Below are positions 1 through 5,876 of a DNA stretch of 12,826 nt, one piece after another. The DNA is taken from positions 1 to 12,826 of the forward strand of contig DATITA010000087.1 in NCBI GenBank assembly GCA_035468355.1. Reading direction: 5' to 3'. The stretch comes from DATKSS01 sp035468355. GTDB lineage: Bacteria; Chloroflexota; Dormibacteria; Dormibacterales; Dormibacteraceae. Every line of letters starts with the position of its first letter. The first letter of the stretch is position 1. The notes under the pieces are model-generated. The model saw only the letters and a list, made by a program, of their open reading frames with translations. It was not told where the DNA came from and made no database searches. Both the position numbers and the translations under genes were made by a program.

Positions 1-1224
1 TGGAGCTGGTTCACCGGCTGGTTCAACCTTCTCGGCCAGGTCGCGATCACGGCCGGCATCGACTTTGGCCTGTCGTTCTTCGTGGACTTCGTGCTCAATC
101 TCTGGTTCAGCTACCCGACGACTCCTGTCGCGATCATCGCCGTCTACGCCGTTGTCCTCTTCGCCCACGGGCTGCTCAACACCTTCGGCGTCGGCCTCGT
201 CGCGATGCTGAACGACATCTCGGTTTGGTGGCACCTTGTCGGCGTGTTGACGATCGTCATTGTGCTTTTCCTCATACCGAAGAACCACAACTCGGTGTCC
301 TACGTCTTCACCCACTTCGAGAACCAGACGGGCTTCAGCTTCCCGCTGGCCGGACTCTATGTCGGTCTCACCGGCCTCCTGAACGCGCAGTACACGTTCA
401 CCGGCTACGACGCCTCCGCTCACATGACCGAGGAGACGCACAATGCGGCGGTTGCCGGACCTAGGGGCATCGTCTGGTCGATCATCGTGTCGCTGTTCGC
501 GGGCTGGATATTGCTGATCGGGGTGACGCAGGCGATCACGCAGTCCAACTACGCCGGCGAGTTTGCCGGGTACGTTGCCGCTCCTGGCGTGATCTTTATC
601 GATGCGATGGGCAAGGGCTGGGCCACGTTCCTGCTGTTGATCGTCATCGGTGCCCAGTTCTACTGCGGCATGTCTTCGGTCACCGCCAACTCGCGAATGA
701 TGTACGCCTTCTCCCGCGACGGCGCCGTGCCGGGATCCCAGTTCTGGCACAGGATCAACGCCCGGACCCGAACTCCGACCAACTCCATCTGGTTCGCCGC
801 TGTCGGGGCCTTCATCCTCGGCCTGCCGTACCTCTGGAACCCCGTCGCATACTCCGCCGTGACGTCGATCGCCGTCATCGGCCTGTACATCGCCTACGGC
901 ATCCCGATCCTGCTCCGCCGCCTGGCAGGGCCTCGATTCCAGGCCGGTCCCTGGCAGCTGGGGCGGTGGAGCGCTCCGGTCGGCTGGATCGCCGTGATCT
1001 GGATTGCGTTCATCGCCATCCTTTTCGTGCTGCCCCAGGCCTCGCCGGGCAACACTCTGGCCACCTTCAACTACGCCCCCTTGGCGGTCGGGGCCGTCGT
1101 GATCTATTCGGGCGGCTATTGGTTCCTTTCGGCCAAGAACTGGTTCAAGGGCCCGAAGGTCCAGGGGACCGCGGAAGAACTTGCAAAGATCGAGGCCGAG
1201 CTTGGCGGCGCGCTCGTCGATTGA
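1..1224 (+). CDS. APC-family amino acid/amine permease (5' partial)
   Basis: The reading frame is open from the first base, so the N-terminus lies outside the window; 407 residues are visible, ending at TGA 1222-1224. The protein is an integral membrane transporter with about ten hydrophobic segments and a short charged C-terminal tail rich in E and K. It starts within a WFTGWFNLLGQ segment and carries TGYDASAHMTEET (about residues 134-146 of the fragment) and SRMMYAFSRDGAVPG, both typical of the amino acid/choline transporter branch of the APC superfamily (GABA and polyamine permease-like). Such permeases import amino acids or amines by proton or cation coupling. Its position just ahead of PuuD-like and PuuA-like genes suggests the substrate is a polyamine, GABA or related amine feeding gamma-glutamylation. 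The exact substrate cannot be read from sequence. The gene downstream overlaps its 3' end or begins right after it, which suggests co-transcription. Confidence 0.9.
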   Translation, partial: WSWFTGWFNLLGQVAITAGIDFGLSFFVDFVLNLWFSYPTTPVAIIAVYAVVLFAHGLLNTFGVGLVAMLNDISVWWHLVGVLTIVIVLFLIPKNHNSVSYVFTHFENQTGFSFPLAGLYVGLTGLLNAQYTFTGYDASAHMTEETHNAAVAGPRGIVWSIIVSLFAGWILLIGVTQAITQSNYAGEFAGYVAAPGVIFIDAMGKGWATFLLLIVIGAQFYCGMSSVTANSRMMYAFSRDGAVPGSQFWHRINARTRTPTNSIWFAAVGAFILGLPYLWNPVAYSAVTSIAVIGLYIAYGIPILLRRLAGPRFQAGPWQLGRWSAPVGWIAVIWIAFIAILFVLPQASPGNTLATFNYAPLAVGAVVIYSGGYWFLSAKNWFKGPKVQGTAEELAKIEAELGGALVD

Positions 1225-1921
1225 GCGAAACGCGTCGCTAAGGAGGCAACGCCCGAGGATCGGGATCACGGTGAGCCCCCGCCGGGGCGAGCCGTACTAC
1301 GTGCCGTACCGGCGCGCGGTCGAGGCCGCGGGCGCGGAGGCCGTCGAGCTGCCGCCGGGCACCAGCTCGCTCCCGGAGCTGGACGGCCTGCTGCTCCCGG
1401 GTGGCTGGGACGTCGACCCGACCTTCTACGGTGAGAAGGCCGACGAGAAGATCGGTCCGATCGACCGGGAGCTCGACGAGACCGAGCTGCGGCTCTTCCG
1501 CGAGGCCCGGGACAAGGAGCTGCCGATCCTCGGCATCTGCCGGGGCCAGCAGGTCATCAACGTCGCCATGGGGGGATCGCTGGTCCAGCACCTGGACGAC
1601 CACGACGTCCGCGCTCACGGCCGCCAGCACCTCGCGCACTCCATCGAGGTCGATCCATCCTCCGAGCTTGGGCGCGCCGCCGGCGAGCACAGGATCCGAG
1701 TCAACAGCTTCCACCACCAGGCGATCCGCGAGCTTGCGCCCGGCCTCCAGCAGACGGCAAAAGGGGAGGATGGGACCGTTGAAGGCGTCGAATCGGACGA
1801 CGGCATGATCGTCGCCGTCCAGTGCCACCCGGAGGAGCTCACCACGGACCTGCCGTGGGCGCGCAGACTCTTCGAGCGGTTTGTCGCGCGCGCCCGCGAC
1901 GGCCGCCACCAGAGGGAATAG
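1202..1921 (+). CDS. puuD: Gamma-glutamyl-gamma-aminobutyrate hydrolase-like protein (PuuD/peptidase C26 family)
   Basis: This is a class I glutamine amidotransferase-fold hydrolase of the C26 family. Family members cleave the gamma-glutamyl amide bond, for instance of gamma-glutamyl-GABA, releasing glutamate in the cytoplasm. Counted from TTG 1202 (239 residues), the strand PRIGIT is near residue 18, the LLLPGGWDVDP oxyanion region near 63-73, the nucleophile Cys113 in GICRGQQ, and the His209/Glu211 pair in QCHPEE, so the triad is intact. The FHHQAI segment is also typical. The start is uncertain. TTG 1181 and TTG 1202 are both in frame and overlap the permease end; I prefer 1202 because GAGG lies six bases before it. 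A perfect AAGGAGG at 1240-1246 is followed by no ATG, GTG or TTG at useful distance. GTG 1271 would delete the first strand. The gene sits between the permease and a glutamate-amine ligase, which supports a role in gamma-glutamylated amine breakdown. Function is confident at family level; the specific substrate is inferred. Confidence 0.85.
   Translation: MAARSSIERNASLRRQRPRIGITVSPRRGEPYYVPYRRAVEAAGAEAVELPPGTSSLPELDGLLLPGGWDVDPTFYGEKADEKIGPIDRELDETELRLFREARDKELPILGICRGQQVINVAMGGSLVQHLDDHDVRAHGRQHLAHSIEVDPSSELGRAAGEHRIRVNSFHHQAIRELAPGLQQTAKGEDGTVEGVESDDGMIVAVQCHPEELTTDLPWARRLFERFVARARDGRHQRE
1240..1246 (+). promoter_or_regulatory. Consensus Shine-Dalgarno sequence without a matching start codon
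   Basis: AAGGAGG is a full match to the anti-SD sequence and lies 15 bases after the permease stop. In the puuD frame the next codons are CAA CGC CCG AGG ATC GGG ATC ACG GTG, so no standard start falls 5-12 bases away. An ATC at 1259 is the only near-cognate start at about the right distance. A seven-codon mini-ORF including its stop (TTG 1221 to TAA 1239-1241) overlaps the permease stop as TTGA and ends on this site. Confidence 0.45.
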
Positions 1922-1937
1922 GCGCGGGATTGAACGA

Positions 1938-3272
1938 TTGCTGACCAAGGAGCACCTGGCGCACGCCGTCGCCGCCGGTGAGATCGACACCGTGGTGGTG
2001 GCCTTCACTGACATGCAGGGCCGCCTCATGGGCAAGCGAGTGGACGCCGAGTACTTCGTCGAGACCTCCTTCGATGGTGAGTCGACGGAGGGCTGCAACT
2101 ACCTCATGACAGTGGACATGGAGATGGACCCCGTCGCCGGCTACCAGATGGCCAGCTGGGAGACCGGCTACGGCGACTTCGACCTGGTGCCGGACTTCTC
2201 CACCCTTCGCCTCGTTCCCTGGCTCGAGTCGACGGCGCTGGTCCTGTGCGACGTCGCGTGGGGCGATGGCAAGCCGGTCCGGCCCTCACCGCGCCAGGTG
2301 CTGCGCGCCCAGATCGAGCGCGCGCGCAAGCTCGGCCTCGAGCCCATGTTTGGCACCGAGCTCGAGTTCTACCTCCTCAAGGAGACGTTTGCCGAAGCGC
2401 ACGCCAAGCACTTCATCGACCTGACCCCGTCCGTGCCCTACATCCTCGACTACCACATCCTCGCCACGACCTACGACGAGCCGTTCATCCGCGCCGTGCG
2501 CAAGGGCATGAAGGCCGCGGGGATTCAGGTCGAGAGCTCGAAGGGCGAAGCGTGGCCGGGCCAGCAGGAGATCAACTTCCGCTTCACCGACGCGCTGACC
2601 ATGGCCGACAACCACGTGATCTACAAGAACGGGATCAAGGAGATTGCTCACCAGCACGGCTGCTCGGTGACCTTCATGGCCAAGCCGGACCACCGCTGGA
2701 TCGGAAGCTCGTGCCACGTCCATTCGAGCCTCTGGAAGAACAACCGGAACGTCTTCGACGGGGAGTCCGAGACTTTTCGCCAGTACCTTGCCGGGCACAT
2801 TGCTCACGCCTCCGAGCTCGCCATTTTCCTGGCGCCCAACATCAACTCTTACAAGCGCTATGCGGCGGGCAGCTGGGCGCCGACGACGCTTGCCTGGGGT
2901 CACGACAACAGGACGTGCGGGTTCCGGATCGTCGGCCACGGGCAGCACCTCAGGACCGAATCGCGCATCCCGGGCGCCGACGTCAACCCGTACCTCGCCT
3001 GCGCCGCGCTTCTCGCGGCCGGTCTGCACGGCATCGAGAAGAAGCTGGCGCTCCCGCCCGAGTTCAAGGGCAACGCCTACGAGTCCGACGTGCATCGTTT
3101 CCCGCATTCGCTGCGCGACGCCATCGGCGCGCTCGAGCACGGGACGATGGCCCGCCACGCGTTCGGCGACGATGTGATCGACCATTACCTGAATTACGCG
3201 CGCACGGAGCAGGCCCTGTTCGACAAGGTCGTGACGACCTACGAACGGGAGCGGCTCTTCGAAAGGGGATAA
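1938..3272 (+). CDS. puuA: Gamma-glutamylpolyamine synthetase-like protein, glutamine synthetase superfamily
   Basis: This is a glutamine synthetase-fold ATP-dependent ligase that joins glutamate to an amine. Counted from TTG 1938 (444 residues), the N-terminal beta-grasp domain carries DMQGRLMGKRV (about 25-35). The catalytic barrel follows with metal-binding GTELEFYL (139-146), GQQEINFRF (208-216), the CHVHSSL loop (259-265), PNINSYKRY (300-308) and RTESRIPGADVNPYL (339-353). The expected catalytic Glu, His and Arg positions are present. The adenylylation loop of housekeeping GlnA (NLYDLPPEE-like) is replaced by ALPPEFKGNAYES without the regulatory Tyr context. With the permease and PuuD neighbours this favours a catabolic PuuA/GlnA-like enzyme over biosynthetic glutamine synthetase. 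An upstream in-frame TTG at 1881 would add 19 residues overlapping puuD; I chose 1938 because the protein then begins LTKEHLAHAV, as relatives usually do. Neither start has a strong ribosome site, so coupling to puuD translation is likely. The amine substrate is inferred. Confidence 0.88.
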   Translation: MLTKEHLAHAVAAGEIDTVVVAFTDMQGRLMGKRVDAEYFVETSFDGESTEGCNYLMTVDMEMDPVAGYQMASWETGYGDFDLVPDFSTLRLVPWLESTALVLCDVAWGDGKPVRPSPRQVLRAQIERARKLGLEPMFGTELEFYLLKETFAEAHAKHFIDLTPSVPYILDYHILATTYDEPFIRAVRKGMKAAGIQVESSKGEAWPGQQEINFRFTDALTMADNHVIYKNGIKEIAHQHGCSVTFMAKPDHRWIGSSCHVHSSLWKNNRNVFDGESETFRQYLAGHIAHASELAIFLAPNINSYKRYAAGSWAPTTLAWGHDNRTCGFRIVGHGQHLRTESRIPGADVNPYLACAALLAAGLHGIEKKLALPPEFKGNAYESDVHRFPHSLRDAIGALEHGTMARHAFGDDVIDHYLNYARTEQALFDKVVTTYERERLFERG

Positions 3273-3279
3273 GGCAAAC

Positions 3280-4047
3280 ATGGGAAGGCTCGACGGCAAG
3301 GTAGCGGTCATCACCGGCGCGGCAGGGGGCATCGGGCGCGAGGCGGCCATGCTCTTCTCCTCCGAGGGCGCGCGGGTGTGCGTGGCGGACGTGGGCAAGG
3401 ATGCGGGCGAGAAGACCGCATCGGAATGCAGGGAGGCGTTCTTCTTCCAAGCCGACGTCAGCGAGCCGAAAAGCGTCGAAGCGATGTATGCGGAGACCGA
3501 AAAGCGATACGGCCGCGTCGACGTTCTCTACAACAACGCAGGGATCATGCCGGCAGACGACGACTCGATCCTGGTCACGGAGCCCGACGCGTGGGACCGG
3601 GTGCAGGCCGTGAATGCCAAGGGCGTGTACCTGTGCTGCAAGTACGGCATACCGCACCTGCTCAAGGCGGGCGGCGGTTCGGTGATCAACGTCGCCTCAT
3701 TCGTCGCGCTCGTGGGCGCCGCCACCTCGCAGATCGCATACACGGCATCGAAGGGGGCGGTGCTTTCGATGAGCCGCGAGCTGGCGGTGCAGTTCGCGCG
3801 CCAGGGCGTGCGAGTGAATGCACTCTGCCCCGGGCCGGTCGAGACCCCGCTCCTGATGCGCCTCTTCTCCGAGACGCCGGGCGCGTACGAGCGTCGCCGC
3901 GTGCACCTGCCGATGGGCCGGCTGGCCAGTGCGCGCGAGATCGCGAACGCAGCGCTGTTCCTGGCGAGCGACGAGTCGAGCTACGTCAACGGGTCCACGT
4001 TCCTCGTCGACGGCGGGCTCACCGCGGCTTACGTGACGCCGGAATAG
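3280..4047 (+). CDS. Short-chain dehydrogenase/reductase (SDR), 3-oxoacyl-ACP reductase-like
   Basis: This classical SDR of 255 residues has a Rossmann fold: TGAAGGIG (12-19) binds the nucleotide, Asp37 at the end of the second strand favours NAD(H), and NNAG is at 85-88. The catalytic set is Asn112, Ser140, Tyr154 and Lys158 (YTASK), followed by PGPVETP and the C-terminal VNGSTFLVDGG. All catalytic residues are present. The ATG at 3280 follows the ligase stop by seven bases, with purine-rich AAAGGGG (3262-3268) and AAGG (3271-3274) upstream, so it is probably co-transcribed with the permease-puuD-puuA genes. It may oxidise a hydroxy or carbonyl intermediate of the amine pathway. SDR substrates cannot be read from sequence, and database labels such as glucose 1-dehydrogenase or FabG would be generic. 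A hairpin follows its stop and may end the operon. Confidence 0.9.
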   Translation: MGRLDGKVAVITGAAGGIGREAAMLFSSEGARVCVADVGKDAGEKTASECREAFFFQADVSEPKSVEAMYAETEKRYGRVDVLYNNAGIMPADDDSILVTEPDAWDRVQAVNAKGVYLCCKYGIPHLLKAGGGSVINVASFVALVGAATSQIAYTASKGAVLSMSRELAVQFARQGVRVNALCPGPVETPLLMRLFSETPGAYERRRVHLPMGRLASAREIANAALFLASDESSYVNGSTFLVDGGLTAAYVTPE

Positions 4048-4061
4048 CGCCTCGTCAGTAA

Positions 4062-4078
4062 CCCGACCCTGTATCGGG
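4062..4078 (+). terminator. Possible weak hairpin after the SDR gene
   Basis: CCCGA (4062-4066) pairs with TCGGG (4074-4078) across a seven-base loop, 15 bases past the SDR stop and in the 65-bp spacer before the lipoprotein gene. There is no T-run after it, so it is at best a weak or Rho-assisted end signal. The rest of the spacer holds the lipoprotein ribosome site and no convincing -10 box. Confidence 0.25.
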
Positions 4079-4112
4079 ATGTGTCCTCAGAAGCCCATTC
4101 AGGAGCATCCAC

Positions 4113-4628
4113 ATGCACTCGAGACTCGTCACCACCGGAGTCATCGCGCTGGCCGCTCTCACCGCGGCGTGCGGTGGCTCGACCCCGACGGCATACTACC
4201 CCGGCGCGGCGCCAAGCCCCTCGCCCAGCCCGGCGGCGAGCTCCGCGGCGACCCCGGCGGCGAGCGGCACGACCATAGCCGTCGCCACCAACACCTCACT
4301 CGGTCGGATCCTGGTCGACGGCAAAGGCATGACCGTGTACTTGTTTGCCGCGGACACCGGGCCCACCTCGACCTGCTACACGAGCTGCGCCACCGTCTGG
4401 CCTCCTGTCCTCACGGACGGCGCGCCCCAGGCGGGCGCCGGGGCCGACAAGTCTCTCCTTGGCACCACGACTCGCACCGACGGCAAGGTCGAGGTGACCT
4501 ACGCCGGCCATCCTCTTTACTACTTCATCAAGGACAAGGCGGCGGGCGACACCACCGGGCAGGGCGTCAACGGCTTCGGGGCCTACTGGTGGGTGATGTC
4601 CGCGTCGGGAGCCGCTAGCACCTACTAG
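4113..4628 (+). CDS. Secreted-repeat lipoprotein (COG4315 / Lipoprotein_15-like)
   Basis: A 171-residue exported lipoprotein. The N-terminus has a short positive region (HSR), a hydrophobic stretch and a lipobox-like LTAAC with Cys20 as the likely lipidated residue. A linker rich in Pro, Ser and Ala follows (about 24-52, including PSPSPSP). Two copies of the secreted-repeat domain come next: LGRILVDGKGMTVYLFAAD...CATVWPP (63-98) and LGTTTRTDGKVEVTYAGHPLYYFIKD (116-141), ending GVNGFGAYWWVMS. The first copy has paired cysteines (88 and 92) that could form a disulfide. The family is widespread in actinobacteria and relatives and has no established biochemical role that I can name. AGGAG at 4101-4105, seven bases before the ATG, fixes the start. 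It follows the SDR on the same strand, but its separate hairpin and good SD suggest an independent unit. Confidence 0.9.
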   Translation: MHSRLVTTGVIALAALTAACGGSTPTAYYPGAAPSPSPSPAASSAATPAASGTTIAVATNTSLGRILVDGKGMTVYLFAADTGPTSTCYTSCATVWPPVLTDGAPQAGAGADKSLLGTTTRTDGKVEVTYAGHPLYYFIKDKAAGDTTGQGVNGFGAYWWVMSASGAASTY

Positions 4629-4650
4629 CGCCCGCCGCGACCGACACGAG

Positions 4651-4673
4651 CCGGCCGCCGAGCCGGTTAACTT
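4651..4673 (+). terminator. Possible terminator hairpin after the lipoprotein gene
   Basis: CCGGC (4651-4655) pairs with GCCGG (4662-4666) across a six-base loop, followed by TTAACTT. The T-content is modest, so it is a weak candidate. It lies in the 51-bp spacer before azlC, and its tail overlaps the putative azlC -10 box. Confidence 0.3.
4668..4673 (+). promoter_or_regulatory. Putative -10 box of azlC, leaderless arrangement
   Basis: TAACTT fits TAnnnT and ends exactly six bases before the GTG start at 4680. That places the transcription start at or near the first base of the start codon. No Shine-Dalgarno sequence precedes the GTG and no -35 match is seen. The same spacing recurs at 8588 and 10897. 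Confidence 0.45.
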
Positions 4674-4679
4674 CTGCAG

Positions 4680-5360
4680 GTGGATTCAACCGATCTGGCC
4701 GGGGTGCATCGCGGCATCGTCCGCGATGCGCTCGGCATCGGCGTTGCCACCGGCGCATATGCCCTGTCGTTCGGGGCCATCTCGACGACGGCAGGCCTGT
4801 CCCTGCTGCAAACCTGCGCTCTGTCGGCGCTGATGTTCACGGGCGCCTCCCAGTTCGCCCTGGTCGGCGTGATCGGCGCGGGCGGCAGCGTGTGGGCAGG
4901 AGCGGCCACGGCCGCCCTGCTCGGGTCGCGCAACGCGCTCTACGGGCTGCGCCTGGCCTCGCTGCTGGAGGCGCGCGGTTGGAAGCGGCCCGCCGCCTCC
5001 CATTTCGTGATCGACGAGACCACCGCGATGGCGATCGCCCGGGATACGGCGCCCCTGAGCCGCTACGCCTTCTGGGCCGCGGGATTCTCGGTGTTCGCCC
5101 TCTGGAACCTCGGCACGTTGATCGGGGCGCTCGCGACCCACGCGCTGCCCGACCCGAAAGTGCTTGGGTTCGACGCCGCCCCGCCCGCCGCGTTCCTGGC
5201 CCTGCTGGCGCCGCGAATCAAAGCGCGCGAACCTCTCGCGATCGCCCTGGCCTCGGGCCTGGTCGCCCTGGTCCTGCTCCCCTTCGTCCCGGCCGGCGCG
5301 CCCTTGCTCGTGGTGGCGCTGCTCGTCGCGCTGTACGGCCTGTCCAGGAGACCAGCCTGA
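4680..5360 (+). CDS. azlC: AzlC family branched-chain amino acid exporter, large subunit
   Basis: A 226-residue inner-membrane protein with several hydrophobic segments and the AzlC signature GIGVATGAYALSFGAIS (about 18-34), FTGASQFALVGVIGAGG (53-69) and the LLGSRNALYGL segment (80-90), followed by HFVIDETTAMAIA (107-119). AzlC pairs with AzlD to export branched-chain amino acids and analogues; family members can also handle other small amino acids, so the substrate is open. Length is close to family norms. The GTG start lacks an SD but has a TAnnnT box six bases upstream, so it may be translated from a leaderless mRNA. Its stop overlaps the azlD start by one base, as TGATG. Confidence 0.92.
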   Translation: MDSTDLAGVHRGIVRDALGIGVATGAYALSFGAISTTAGLSLLQTCALSALMFTGASQFALVGVIGAGGSVWAGAATAALLGSRNALYGLRLASLLEARGWKRPAASHFVIDETTAMAIARDTAPLSRYAFWAAGFSVFALWNLGTLIGALATHALPDPKVLGFDAAPPAAFLALLAPRIKAREPLAIALASGLVALVLLPFVPAGAPLLVVALLVALYGLSRRPA

Positions 5361-5656
5361 TGTGGGCCGGGCTGCTGGCCGCCTCGGCTGCCTGCTACGG
5401 GTTAAAGCTGGCGGGCCTTTCGCTGCCCCAACGCTGGCTGGAGGACCCCCGAATCCAACGGACCGTGCCCCTCATCCCGATCGCGCTCCTGGCCGCCCTG
5501 GTCGCCACCCAGACCTTCTCCACCGGGCGCCACCTGGTGCTGGACGCCCGCGCGACGGCCCTCCTGGTCGCTCTGATCGCGGTCATCCTGAGGGCGCCAT
5601 TCCTGGTCGTGGTGGCGGCCGCGGCGGCGACCGCCGCGCTGCTCAGATTGGTGTAA
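5360..5656 (+). CDS. azlD: AzlD family branched-chain amino acid exporter, small subunit
   Basis: This 98-residue membrane protein has three to four hydrophobic segments and matches AzlD: a YGLKLAGLSLP segment near the N-terminus, RTVPLIPIALLAALVATQ in the middle, and RATALLVALIAVILRAPFLVVV near the end. Its ATG at 5360 overlaps the azlC TGA stop, and AGGAG (5346-5350) lies nine bases upstream inside azlC, so the two are translationally coupled and made together. The same frame is open far upstream within azlC, but only the part from 5360 matches the family. Confidence 0.9.
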   Translation: MWAGLLAASAACYGLKLAGLSLPQRWLEDPRIQRTVPLIPIALLAALVATQTFSTGRHLVLDARATALLVALIAVILRAPFLVVVAAAAATAALLRLV

Positions 5657-5669
5657 TGATTGGCCCGTT

Positions 5670-5876
5670 ATGGGCCTTCATCTGCTCTGGCTCGTCCCGA
5701 TTATGTTTCTCGGCCTGCCGGCGCTCATCGTCCTGATCGTGGTCCTGCTCGCCTCCGGACGCGCCAGCCGCCACCCGGCCCCGCTCTTCTCACCCGACGG
5801 CCGCTGGTGGTGGGACGGGCACGAGTGGAAACCGGTCCCGCAGCAGCCCGGCCCTACCCAGCCGCCTCCAGCTTGA
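5670..5876 (+). CDS. Small membrane protein with a C-terminal SPDGxWWWDGxxW motif
   Basis: This gene encodes 68 residues. About residues 4-28 form one strongly hydrophobic segment (LLWLVPIMFLGLPALIVLIV). A short basic stretch (RASRH) follows, then LFSPDGRWWWDGHEWKPV at 39-56 and a Pro/Gln-rich tail. The Trp-rich tail resembles the DUF2510-like motif (WxDGxxW) found on the cytoplasmic side of many actinobacterial and related membrane proteins, whose function is not established. With positive residues after the segment, an N-out/C-in topology is likely. It starts 13 bases after azlD with no clear SD, so it may be read by coupling to azlCD. Its last 23 bases overlap the convergent mannosidase gene. 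The motif makes a real gene likely despite the small size. Confidence 0.72.
   Translation: MGLHLLWLVPIMFLGLPALIVLIVVLLASGRASRHPAPLFSPDGRWWWDGHEWKPVPQQPGPTQPPPA

Noticed and set aside
1238..2098. Minus-strand open frame of 286 residues antisense to the puuD and puuA genes
   Set aside because: The plus strand carries intact catalytic motifs for both enzymes; the antisense product shows no recognisable domain.
2286..3398. Minus-strand open frame of 370 residues antisense to puuA
   Set aside because: It lies opposite a clearly conserved glutamine synthetase barrel and has a low-complexity sequence without motifs.
4229..4265. 13-base direct repeat CCCGGCGGCGAGC in the lipoprotein gene
   Set aside because: It encodes the PAAS repeats of a low-complexity linker, where such repeats arise readily by slippage; nothing suggests a mobile or regulatory element.
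5656..5736. ATG at 5656 overlapping the azlD stop as TAATG, giving a 26-residue product
   Set aside because: It is attractive as a coupled start but gives a Ser/Arg-rich peptide without motif. The frame starting at 5670 has a membrane segment and the WWDG motif.
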